The notes beneath the pieces are model-generated. The model did not search any database, had not been told where the DNA came from, and saw only the letters and a list, made by a program, of their open reading frames with translations. The position numbers and the translations under genes are program-made. This document shows positions 52,331 through 61,355 of a stretch of DNA of 64,000 nucleotides, one piece after another. The DNA is from CAYNRG01 sp047973125 (GTDB lineage: Bacteria > Bacillota_I > Bacilli_A > Erysipelotrichales > Erysipelotrichaceae), in contig JBKEBK010000024.1 in NCBI GenBank assembly GCA_047973125.1, positions 62,001-126,000 of the forward strand, given 5' to 3'. Every line of letters starts with the position of its first letter. Within the stretch, counting starts at the first letter, position 1.

Positions 52331-53653
52331 CTAATTATTAACTTTAAAATTTAACTCTTTTTTAAATTCTTCCATATTAACAACTCTATTTTCTATCCGT
52401 GATTTTTCTGCTGCAAATGCCATTAGATGCGATTCTATTGAGTTGTGTATTGAAGTTTTAGCATCTTCTTTTTTATTTAAAGCATTAACAAAAGAACTTG
52501 TAAATCTATAATCAGATCCCCCATGACCATAAATATAGTCTTTGATATTAAAAATAGATTTCACTCGGTAGGTTTTACTAATGCCGTGTTCAATATTTAA
52601 AAACTTTAAAATTTCTCCACTAACTAAATTTCTTAATTTAAAATTAGTAACCTTAATTTTTTTCTCATCAGCAACAATCGTACCCTTTTCACAATATATC
52701 TTTATTTCTCTTGTACTCTCTCTTGTAAAAGCATTTAACACAAAAGAACAAGTAACTCCATTTTCAAATTCAATTATTGTTGTCTGATTATCACAGACAT
52801 TATTTCCAGCTCTAAATACACAATTTCCATACTTTGTATTATCTAAGCCATTTTTTATATCAGAGATACCATTTTTGTTATTAGTAAAACTATTAGCAGA
52901 AAATCCTCCCTCTTTTGTATAGACATGCATTCCTTCGTATGGACAACTATCATTAATTTTACAATCAGCGCACCTTTTAGCACTGTCCTTTGGAGCGTTT
53001 GTTTCATTAAAAAATGAGAGATTTCCAAATGAGCTAATCTTTTTACATTTACTATCTGTAAGCCAAGATAATAAATCTAAATCATGACAACTTTTTGTAA
53101 GAACAATCGGACCACTAGTTTCACTATTATTCCACATACCCCTTACAAAGCTATGTGACATATGATAGTGACCAATGTTCTCTGTATGATTAATGCTAAT
53201 GATTTTACCAAGCTTACCACTATCTAGTATTTTCTTAATTTTATTCCATAAATTATGATATCTAAGGACATGACATACTAATACTTTTGCATTTTTTTCT
53301 CTAGCTAATTTTTCAATTTCTAATGTTTCAGTGATACTCATAGAAATAGGCTTTTCTAAAATAATATCATAACCTAAATTTAATGCTCCTATTGCTTGTT
53401 TATAGTGCAACTCATCTTGAGTTGCAATTATAACAGCATCACAAATTTTCCCTTTTTCAAAAAACTTATCCTCATATTCAAAACACATTTCACTCTTAAT
53501 ATTAAACCACTGCATCATCTGATTTCTCTTCTCTTTTACCGGTTCTACAACCGCAACAAATTCTGCATCTAAATTATTTTTAAGAATAATATTCGCATAT
53601 GTATCTTTTCCTCTACATCCAGCACCTAAAAGTGCCAATTTCAATTTAGCCAT
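52331..53653 (-). CDS. Gfo/Idh/MocA-family oxidoreductase in a glycosidase operon
   Basis: A 440-residue protein with an N-terminal Rossmann fold (KLALLGAGCRGKDTYANI), the EKP motif (DIILEKPISMSITETL) and a C-terminal dimer domain with HDLDLLSWL. An insert near residue 225 has four cysteines in a zinc-like arrangement (AKRCADCKINDSCPYEG). The family uses NAD(H) on sugars. GH109 alpha-N-acetylgalactosaminidases and redox-type deglycosylases belong to the same superfamily, and a GxGxRG start is shared with GH109. I cannot assign GH109 from the sequence alone. It is last in the operon; no Shine-Dalgarno precedes the ATG, 7 bases after the GH95 stop, so translation is probably coupled. Confidence 0.85.
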   Translation of the reverse strand: MAKLKLALLGAGCRGKDTYANIILKNNLDAEFVAVVEPVKEKRNQMMQWFNIKSEMCFEYEDKFFEKGKICDAVIIATQDELHYKQAIGALNLGYDIILEKPISMSITETLEIEKLAREKNAKVLVCHVLRYHNLWNKIKKILDSGKLGKIISINHTENIGHYHMSHSFVRGMWNNSETSGPIVLTKSCHDLDLLSWLTDSKCKKISSFGNLSFFNETNAPKDSAKRCADCKINDSCPYEGMHVYTKEGGFSANSFTNNKNGISDIKNGLDNTKYGNCVFRAGNNVCDNQTTIIEFENGVTCSFVLNAFTRESTREIKIYCEKGTIVADEKKIKVTNFKLRNLVSGEILKFLNIEHGISKTYRVKSIFNIKDYIYGHGGSDYRFTSSFVNALNKKEDAKTSIHNSIESHLMAFAAEKSRIENRVVNMEEFKKELNFKVNN

Positions 53654-53660
53654 TATTTAT

Positions 53661-55964
53661 TTAATTATATTTTAAAATATAACTTTCTCCTTTCTTTGAA
53701 TCAAAAATATATTCATCATTAAATTTTTTAAAATCTATTTTTTTATCTTGGTTATAAATACATAACCCTTCATTTGCTTTAACTTTAATTGTACCACCAG
53801 CATTACTTACTAATTTTGCTTCTTTTAATTTGTTGTTGTTCCAGATAATATCAACCGTTATCATACCTCTTGCTGATAATCCTTTGATATGACCACTCTT
53901 CCACTTTTTAGGAAGTGCTGGAAGTAAGTAAATAACACCATTATGGCTTTGCAGTAACATTTCACAAATTCCAGCAGTTACTCCAAAATTACTATCAATT
54001 TGAAACAAACCCTTTTTTGAAAAAGGAAGAGGATTAAGTTTATGCTTTCCAAGTAAATTATTATATGAACATTTATTTAATAAATATTCTATATATTCCA
54101 GTGCTTCATCACCATTTTTTAAACGGGCATACAAACATACCTTCCACGCAATTGACCAACCAGTCCACCCTTTAGAAAATCTTGATCTTTTCTCTAAACT
54201 AACATCACTGGCTTTTATTATTTTAGGATCATTATGATATAAAATTCCATCTCCAGGATATAATGCAAACAAATGTGATAAATGTCGATGACTCTTGTAT
54301 TTTTCCTTATAATCTTTTGCAAATTCAAGTAATTGACCATCTTTTCCAATTCTGTAAGGCTTTAATTTATCAATAGCCTCTTCAATCTTTGAAATTAATT
54401 TATGATTTGATTTAATTATTTTATCAGCATCTAATATATTTCTAAATAATTGTTCTATAATTGTTAAATCCATAGTTGATCCTATTGTTGATTGACATGT
54501 TGAAAAATTATGAAGAAATGAATTTTCAGGAGAAGTCGATGGAGAAGTGACAAGATTTCCAAGCTCATCTTCAATTAAAAAATCTAAACAAAATCTAGCA
54601 CAATCTAACATTATTGGAAAAGCTTTATTACATAAAAATTTCTTATCTAATTGAAATTCATAATGTTGCCATAAATGCAAACAAAGCCAAGGTCCAGCCA
54701 TTGGCCAAAAAGCATAGTTTGCTGATCCTTTTGAAGGATGTGCCTGCCTCCATAAATCACTATTATGATTTGCAGTCCATCCTTTGCACCCAAGTGATGC
54801 AGCTGCATCTTTACCACTAATGCTTAATTCTGATATAAATTCAAATAAAGGTTCATGACATTCTGAAAGAGAGCAAACTTCAGCAAACCAATAATTCATT
54901 GGTGTATTAATATTTAAAGTATAGTTACTACCCCACGGTGGAACCTTAAAGTCATTCCATATCCCCTGCAGATTTGCCGGCTGTGCTCCTTTTCTTGATG
55001 AAGATATTAATAAATATCTTCCTAAATCAAACAATTGTGTAATTTTTTCATCCTGAATTTTAAAATCAACCTTATCAAATAATTTTTTAAAGTCTTCTAA
55101 ATGATCACTATATATTTCATTGTATTGTTTTTCTTTGGCAAGTTTAATAATGCCTTCACATTTATCTTTAGCAAATAATAGTTCTTTTGGATCACTAAAC
55201 GGACTACTATAGCTTGTATTTAAAGATATCATTACAATGGTTACTTTTGAATCACTAACTGTAATTTTATCGTTGTTATGACTTATTTTACCATCAGTTT
55301 TAAAAATATTTATAATCCCATAATAATTAACAGATGGAATTTCATCATTAAAAACAATGGAATCTTTATGAAAGTCGTAAATAGGATCTTGATGTATTGG
55401 AGCCTTACCACTAATTATAAGATCACTTTCTTTACAATTAACTTTAGCATTTTCATTTTGTGATTGTAAAACTAAATCAAATGATAATTTTTCACTTGAT
55501 TCAATCTTAAGCATAATAACATTATCTATATACGAAGCAAATATATCTTTTGTAATGACATTGTTATTCAATTCAAATTTTGATTTAACAATAGCATTTT
55601 CAATATCTAATTCTCTTATACAATTACTTACTTTATCACTTGATTTAATGTTGACCAAAAGTCTTGCAAATGGTAAATAAGTTTGACTCCATCTACCAAC
55701 AAGTTTTTTCTCAATTAATTTATCTGCTTGTTTATTCTTATCATTCTTTAATAAATTTCTAGCCTCTTTAATATCATTTTCTCTCTCACTACTAAATTCA
55801 AAAGGATTTTCTTTATCTTTTGTTCCTGACCATAAAGTATCTTCATTCAAAGAAATAATTTCATTTTTAAAACCACCCCAAGACATTGCACCTATTTTCC
55901 CATTACCAATAGGATAGCCCTCTTGAAAAATTTTAGCTGGAATTTTAGATATTAATTTAGTCAT
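53661..55964 (-). CDS. GH95 alpha-L-fucosidase
   Basis: A 767-residue inverting fucosidase. It opens with the family start (AKIFQEGYPIGNGKIGAMSW, SLNEDTLWSG), then NLQGIWND, NINTPMNYWFAE with the two Asn that help activate water, TANHNSDLWRQA, SPSTSPENSF with the general-acid Glu (about residue 480), and QIDSNFGVTAGICEMLLQ. GH95 enzymes typically remove alpha-1,2-linked fucose, as on H antigen and fucosyllactose; a few act on galactose. No signal peptide, so it is cytoplasmic. The start is ATG at 55962-55964 behind GGGAGG. Confidence 0.94.
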   Translation of the reverse strand: MTKLISKIPAKIFQEGYPIGNGKIGAMSWGGFKNEIISLNEDTLWSGTKDKENPFEFSSERENDIKEARNLLKNDKNKQADKLIEKKLVGRWSQTYLPFARLLVNIKSSDKVSNCIRELDIENAIVKSKFELNNNVITKDIFASYIDNVIMLKIESSEKLSFDLVLQSQNENAKVNCKESDLIISGKAPIHQDPIYDFHKDSIVFNDEIPSVNYYGIINIFKTDGKISHNNDKITVSDSKVTIVMISLNTSYSSPFSDPKELLFAKDKCEGIIKLAKEKQYNEIYSDHLEDFKKLFDKVDFKIQDEKITQLFDLGRYLLISSSRKGAQPANLQGIWNDFKVPPWGSNYTLNINTPMNYWFAEVCSLSECHEPLFEFISELSISGKDAAASLGCKGWTANHNSDLWRQAHPSKGSANYAFWPMAGPWLCLHLWQHYEFQLDKKFLCNKAFPIMLDCARFCLDFLIEDELGNLVTSPSTSPENSFLHNFSTCQSTIGSTMDLTIIEQLFRNILDADKIIKSNHKLISKIEEAIDKLKPYRIGKDGQLLEFAKDYKEKYKSHRHLSHLFALYPGDGILYHNDPKIIKASDVSLEKRSRFSKGWTGWSIAWKVCLYARLKNGDEALEYIEYLLNKCSYNNLLGKHKLNPLPFSKKGLFQIDSNFGVTAGICEMLLQSHNGVIYLLPALPKKWKSGHIKGLSARGMITVDIIWNNNKLKEAKLVSNAGGTIKVKANEGLCIYNQDKKIDFKKFNDEYIFDSKKGESYILKYN

Positions 55965-55980
55965 CTTCAAACCTCCCTTA

Positions 55981-58389
55981 TTATAAAATGTTTTTTTGAT
56001 TAATTTTATTAACTGTTAGATTCTGAGATACTTCATTAAACCTAACTGATTTAACCGTTATTTTACCATCACCAATAGAACCATTTGTTTTTACCCAAAA
56101 ACTTATTGTACCAGCTGTTAAAGCTAGGTTACTAGGTCCAATTAATTCTAATTTATCATTTACTTCAACGCTTATAACTTCATTTGAATACTGACAAAGT
56201 TCACCATTCTCATCAACACACTCAACACTACACCTTACAGTTTCATACGTTTCATCTTCAACCAATACATCACTATCAATTTTCAAGATAAGACTTGGAT
56301 TAAACACTTGTGATTTGTTTTTAACAAGAATACGCTGACCATCTTTATACCCTTCAAAGCGATATGTTGTTGAAGAACTGCCCCAACCACCAAAATACTT
56401 TGTATAAAGAGCACTAGCATCTTGAATATTCATCTTGTATTTTAAGTATAACCTTCCAATTTTAAATAAATCTGTAATTGGTAAATCTAATCCTTTTTTA
56501 TCAACTTTCATTAGAATTTTCTTAATTGTTTTAGCATCCTTTTTACTAAATCTTTCATTTTTCTCAATAGCATCACCAATAAAATCATCAATAACTATTG
56601 GAGGATGATTTAAATTAGGAAATAACACTTTATTTGGATAAAACTCCTTTATATAAACATCATTAACATACATTCTAACAAAATCACAGTTTGTATATAT
56701 GTAAACATCTCCTCTTATAGATTCATCTACATCACCATTATCAAGTGTACTCGCAATCTCCATTACTGGGTATTCACTACCCTCAGCCTGATAAACATAT
56801 CCTGCATATTTAAAATTTCTATACATATCAAGAACACCGTGATAACAAATTTTATCACCACTACCAAATTCTTTATGAGTATTATAATCATTCATACACC
56901 AACCAATAGCTCCAGATATTTCATTATCACCCATCATTCTATTAATTACATTTAAGTGTCTTAAACTATGTTCAACTCTTCTTCCTTGTGAGTCGTGCCG
57001 TTTAGTTGGAAACATATGACCATTATATTCTGTTACTAAATAAGGCACTTTTGATTTTGCGATTTTTTTTCTTTTATCTAAGATAACTTTACCACCATTG
57101 TATATAAAGTCATTATAGGTGTATACATCTTCAAGTAACTTACTTCCTGCAAAACATCTTACGCCACCTGTTGGTCTTGAAGAGTCTAAACTTTTGGCTA
57201 ATAAGTTAGTTTTCTTATATAATTCATCACAGTCTTGTGATTCATTTATACGAACACCCCAAATAAATACCGATGGATGATTGAAGTCTTTTTTTATCAT
57301 TTCTTCTACTTGAATTAGAGTATTATCGCACCACTCACCATCTCGTTGTGACACATACTGCCATCCTGGAATTTCATCAAACACTAGCAGGCCAATTTCA
57401 TCACATCGATTTAAAAAATGATCTGAAGGTGGATAGTGAGAAGATCTTACTACATTTAACCCTAAGTCATACTTTAAGATATCAGCATCTTTTTCCTGAG
57501 CATTTTTTGGCATTGCATAACCAACATAAGGGAAAGATTGATGTCTATTTAGTCCTCTTAACTTTATTTTACTACCATTTAAATAAAAACCATCATCTTT
57601 AAATTCTACCTCTCTAAACCCTGTTCGAATTAGTTTAGTATCTTCACTATCAGAAGTTTTTATACTAATCTTAAAATCATATAAGACTGGAGAATTTAAA
57701 TTCCACAATAAAACATCATCTTCTAATGTAAATTCTAGTGTTTTTCTGGAATTTATGGCTTGATCAATTTCAATATCTTTAGTAAATTTTCTAATCAATT
57801 CTCCATCTTTTTCTATACTCATTTCTAAATTACATTTATCATAATTATTAATATTAGTAAGAAATAAATCCATATTAATTTTCTTTTGCTTTGATTTAGT
57901 ATCTTTAAAGATTAAATGACAGTTTTCAATATATAAATTATCAACAACATCTAAAAATACTTCACGATACATTCCACCATATGTTAAGTAATCAACTACA
58001 AATCCAAATGGTGCAATATTTGGGTTTTCATTAGAATCAACACAAACTAAAACATCATTTTCTATAGAAAAGTTTATAAATTCAGTAATATCAAAACAAA
58101 ATGGTGTATATCCTCCTTTATGAGAGCCAACTAATTTATCATTAACAAAAACCTCTGCTTCAAGCATTACACCATCAAATTTTAATAAATATCTTTTATC
58201 AGAGTAATCCTTATCAATCATAATTTTCTTTTTATAATAACTCTTAAACTGATAACTCTTTTCATTTACGTAATTATAAGGAATTTCTAAATTAGTATGA
58301 GGAATATTAACTTTAATCCACTCATCTTTTTTATATGCGATTTCTGTTGCATAATCCCATCCATAATTTAAGTTGTATCTTTTTAACAT
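55981..58389 (-). CDS. GH2 glycosidase, probable beta-galactosidase
   Basis: An 802-residue GH2 enzyme. A sugar-binding jelly roll (1-155), an immunoglobulin-like domain (about 160-262) and a TIM barrel (about 265-560) are followed by two further beta domains. The acid/base Glu is in FIWGVRINES (E383) and the nucleophile in VPYLVTEYNGHMF (E454). RGLNRHQSFPYVGYAMPKN is the usual barrel entry. It lacks a signal peptide. Beta-galactosidase is the likeliest activity given its neighbours, but GH2 also contains beta-glucuronidases and beta-mannosidases. Strong GAGGAGG upstream; the ATG overlaps the previous stop. Confidence 0.9.
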   Translation of the reverse strand: MLKRYNLNYGWDYATEIAYKKDEWIKVNIPHTNLEIPYNYVNEKSYQFKSYYKKKIMIDKDYSDKRYLLKFDGVMLEAEVFVNDKLVGSHKGGYTPFCFDITEFINFSIENDVLVCVDSNENPNIAPFGFVVDYLTYGGMYREVFLDVVDNLYIENCHLIFKDTKSKQKKINMDLFLTNINNYDKCNLEMSIEKDGELIRKFTKDIEIDQAINSRKTLEFTLEDDVLLWNLNSPVLYDFKISIKTSDSEDTKLIRTGFREVEFKDDGFYLNGSKIKLRGLNRHQSFPYVGYAMPKNAQEKDADILKYDLGLNVVRSSHYPPSDHFLNRCDEIGLLVFDEIPGWQYVSQRDGEWCDNTLIQVEEMIKKDFNHPSVFIWGVRINESQDCDELYKKTNLLAKSLDSSRPTGGVRCFAGSKLLEDVYTYNDFIYNGGKVILDKRKKIAKSKVPYLVTEYNGHMFPTKRHDSQGRRVEHSLRHLNVINRMMGDNEISGAIGWCMNDYNTHKEFGSGDKICYHGVLDMYRNFKYAGYVYQAEGSEYPVMEIASTLDNGDVDESIRGDVYIYTNCDFVRMYVNDVYIKEFYPNKVLFPNLNHPPIVIDDFIGDAIEKNERFSKKDAKTIKKILMKVDKKGLDLPITDLFKIGRLYLKYKMNIQDASALYTKYFGGWGSSSTTYRFEGYKDGQRILVKNKSQVFNPSLILKIDSDVLVEDETYETVRCSVECVDENGELCQYSNEVISVEVNDKLELIGPSNLALTAGTISFWVKTNGSIGDGKITVKSVRFNEVSQNLTVNKINQKNIL

Positions 58390-59984
58390 TTTATATCCTC
58401 CTCTATAATATTAATACAGTTTTTAATTTTTTTTAAAATTGGTAAGTTACATTTGTTATTAACTATTTTTAAACCATCAACATGATTTGCTGAAATTATA
58501 GGTTTTAAATTATTTATATTAAATTCATTTGAATCAATTTTAATATTTTTATGAATATATCCATCAATCTTTTTTACTTCTGGAGCTATATTAATATTGG
58601 GAAAACCACAATCCTCAAAGTAATTATTTTCAATTAATACATCATTTACCGGACCAGATTCATACCAACTATTAGCATCACACGCAATTAATATCGCACT
58701 CATATTGACTCTTATAAACTTATTATTTCTTATCACAGCTTTTTTACCATTTGTAAGAAGTATTCCTCTTGTTGGAGTATTTGTAAAATAATTATCTTCA
58801 ATAACTACCTCTGTTACTTCACTTAAATTTTGAATAACAGAAGATTTTTCTACTTTATTGATTTTGTTTGCTAATTTAACCTTAAATACATAATTATCAA
58901 CACGTACACAATCAACGACAGAATTCTTATGATAAGACATTAAAGTGGAGCTATTAACTAACATAATTTCATCATCTACAATAAATGGCATAATGCCATA
59001 TGTTTGTGGATGCATGTATCTTACTTCTAACTCATAATCACTTATTTTTTTTAAAACTTTTAAATAAGTACTGTGGATATTAATACAGTCATCATGAGCG
59101 CCATCAAACTTGCAATTTTTTATAAAAACATTACCTTTGCACCCAGAAATATGCAGAAAATCGGCAAAGCCAGCACATGTTCTACCTACTTGTGGGATAA
59201 AGTTTAATGATTTAAAATTTAAATTTTTGCACTTCTGTGCAATAATCCCTAGTCCATGCATAAAATTTAAATTACAATATTCTAAAGTTATATTTTTAGA
59301 ATTTTCAATAAAAATACCAACTTCATTTCGTATGCCATCTCTAAAATGAAATACATCATTTACATTAATGTTAAAAAGATTGATTAATCCAAGGCTATAC
59401 AACCTATATGTATTATTACCTAAGTGCTTTTGCTTTATAAACAGCTTATTTATTGAAAATACTCTTTTAAATTTTTTTGTACTATTAGATATTTTTACGC
59501 ATAACTTCATTTTCTTCCACAATCTAGTTGTAAAAATTTCTTGGTATTCTTCATTAATTTTTACATCTATATAAAATAATCCTTTTTTAATAACTTTAAA
59601 TTCAAATACTGTAGGCTCTTTAAAATCAAATTTACAATTTATTAATTTAATATTAGTTGAATCTTTAATTAAGACTTCACTCATTTTATCAATATAATTA
59701 AACTTTGATCCTGAAGCATCTATAGTAAGATTTTTCTGATTCTCAATTACAATACCAAAATGCCTAGTGTTATCTGCATATTCTTTGCTTGTAGTACAAT
59801 TACTAATAAAACATTTATAATTTAAAGAATTTTCTCTATAGAAATTATATGTGCCATAATCAAATTTAACACTACAAGCTTCATCTATATTTTTTACATC
59901 GTTTAATAATTTTACGATCTTTTTTGTTTGATCTTTATCACTATTTGGAATAATTCCATAATCTTTCGCATTTATTTTAATCAT
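58383..59984 (-). CDS. Right-handed beta-helix glycosidase, GH110-like alpha-1,3-galactosidase
   Basis: A 533-residue parallel beta-helix protein without signal peptide. It begins INAKDYGIIPNSDKDQTKKI, as in pectate-lyase-like enzymes, and repeats NxxF and IENN coils. Features match GH110: CAGFADFLHISGC, then 23 residues after the Asp of ADFLH the acidic pair in GAHDDCINIHSTY, then EDNYFTNTPTRGILLTNG and ENNYFEDCGFPNINIAPEV. GH110 enzymes release alpha-1,3-galactose from blood-group B or linear B antigens. The start is the ATG at 59982-59984; a GTG three codons earlier is possible. It overlaps the previous gene. Exact specificity needs assay. Confidence 0.78.
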   Translation of the reverse strand: MIKINAKDYGIIPNSDKDQTKKIVKLLNDVKNIDEACSVKFDYGTYNFYRENSLNYKCFISNCTTSKEYADNTRHFGIVIENQKNLTIDASGSKFNYIDKMSEVLIKDSTNIKLINCKFDFKEPTVFEFKVIKKGLFYIDVKINEEYQEIFTTRLWKKMKLCVKISNSTKKFKRVFSINKLFIKQKHLGNNTYRLYSLGLINLFNINVNDVFHFRDGIRNEVGIFIENSKNITLEYCNLNFMHGLGIIAQKCKNLNFKSLNFIPQVGRTCAGFADFLHISGCKGNVFIKNCKFDGAHDDCINIHSTYLKVLKKISDYELEVRYMHPQTYGIMPFIVDDEIMLVNSSTLMSYHKNSVVDCVRVDNYVFKVKLANKINKVEKSSVIQNLSEVTEVVIEDNYFTNTPTRGILLTNGKKAVIRNNKFIRVNMSAILIACDANSWYESGPVNDVLIENNYFEDCGFPNINIAPEVKKIDGYIHKNIKIDSNEFNINNLKPIISANHVDGLKIVNNKCNLPILKKIKNCINIIEEDIKC

Positions 59985-61353
59985 AATAAACACTTTTCTT
60001 TGTAACTAGTTTTGTCATTTTCTTTGGTAAAAGTGACAGTTCTATTTGTCCATCTTTTACAGTAATTTCTTGTTTTAAATCATCAATTAAAAATACAACT
60101 TCACTGAATTGGTGCCACTCTTTAGGTAAATTAATAGTACGATCACTATAACCTTCTATACTGTATAAAATTAAACTATTACACTGATCAAATATATTTG
60201 GTACAACAACATTTTTTCCATCTTTTAATATAAACTTACCATCTGATATAAAATGTTTATTTTTATAAGATATAAAATTATTTGAATATTGTACTCGTTT
60301 TTCTTTTCCTTTACCAATAATTGCAATCCTATCTAAAGAATTTAAGAAGAAAAACGGCAGTGTATCTAAACAGAATTTTTCAATTATTTCTTCTTCCCAA
60401 TTTAAATTAGTTTCACTTGTCCCCTGCTTTACCCACGCATCTTCTCCATGAATACTTTTTCCAAACATCCTATCAAGATATTTTTTATACTTTTTATACT
60501 TACGGTTTGGCTTTCCTCCACAGATTAAGCTTGCTGGTCTATTTAGATACTCATTTTCACTTTGGTTAATCCACCACACCAGAGGAACAAGACCGATAAG
60601 GTCTGTAACACCATTTTCACAATATAAGAATTCACTAGTAACATCTACCCCTTTATTACGCCAATATCTAATGATTTTCCTTCTAAATATCATTTCATCT
60701 TCTATTGTTACCTTCGATCTTATACTTGAACGACAGAAAAACGCATCTATATGAATTGTTTTAACATCATCTAAATTAAATCTTTCAATTAAACTGTCAA
60801 TTCTTTTTTGAGCATAACCACTTAAATATTCATTTTTATAATTAATTTGGTAAGCAACTCGCCCATTCCACTTACCGATCTTTTTCGGCTTATTAAAAAT
60901 GTTTTTACTAATCAAATTATTTTCTAGATACTCATTCCATAATGGACTACACTTATATGCATCAGTCATATTAATGTGAAGACTAACTGTAGTATGATGT
61001 TTTTTTGCTTCTTTTATTAACCATCTTAAACTATCATCAGCACAACTATCTTCTCTTCTTTTTAAGTTGTCATTAACAATTTCCCAACTTGGATAAGAAT
61101 CATCATGACCATTAAATTGCCAACCTACTAAATAAATTATTTTAGGCACATTTAAGGTAATTTGATTTAACTTAATTATTCTCTTTAATGCTTCTTCAAA
61201 GTTACAATAAACTATTGATCCACCTTTATTATCAGGCAATGATAACAGCATTTTTAAAACTAAAGTTTCATGGTATTTATGCAAGTATGCTCTTTCTGGT
61301 TTTAAAGTTTTTTTCCAATCATAAAACTCTCCAGAGATTTCATTATTAATCAT
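59977..61353 (-). CDS. Small GH101/GH129-like putative alpha-N-acetylgalactosaminidase
   Basis: A 458-residue cytoplasmic protein, apparently a TIM-barrel glycosidase. Motifs that recall GH101 and GH129 are YLVGWQFNGHDDSYPSW (about 74-90), SLRWLIKEAKKHHTTVSLHI with HINMTDAY (126-133), IHIDAFF (candidate nucleophile D203) and DVTSEFLY (candidate acid/base E241). A beta-sandwich end (about 360-458) follows. GH101 enzymes are normally large and secreted; this one is a minimal core, so it may be an exo-acting or new subfamily member. It overlaps the GH110-like gene and follows GH36 by 2 bases. Fold resemblance is by eye; activity is inferred. Confidence 0.5.
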   Translation of the reverse strand: MINNEISGEFYDWKKTLKPERAYLHKYHETLVLKMLLSLPDNKGGSIVYCNFEEALKRIIKLNQITLNVPKIIYLVGWQFNGHDDSYPSWEIVNDNLKRREDSCADDSLRWLIKEAKKHHTTVSLHINMTDAYKCSPLWNEYLENNLISKNIFNKPKKIGKWNGRVAYQINYKNEYLSGYAQKRIDSLIERFNLDDVKTIHIDAFFCRSSIRSKVTIEDEMIFRRKIIRYWRNKGVDVTSEFLYCENGVTDLIGLVPLVWWINQSENEYLNRPASLICGGKPNRKYKKYKKYLDRMFGKSIHGEDAWVKQGTSETNLNWEEEIIEKFCLDTLPFFFLNSLDRIAIIGKGKEKRVQYSNNFISYKNKHFISDGKFILKDGKNVVVPNIFDQCNSLILYSIEGYSDRTINLPKEWHQFSEVVFLIDDLKQEITVKDGQIELSLLPKKMTKLVTKKSVYYD

Positions 61354-61355
61354 AT

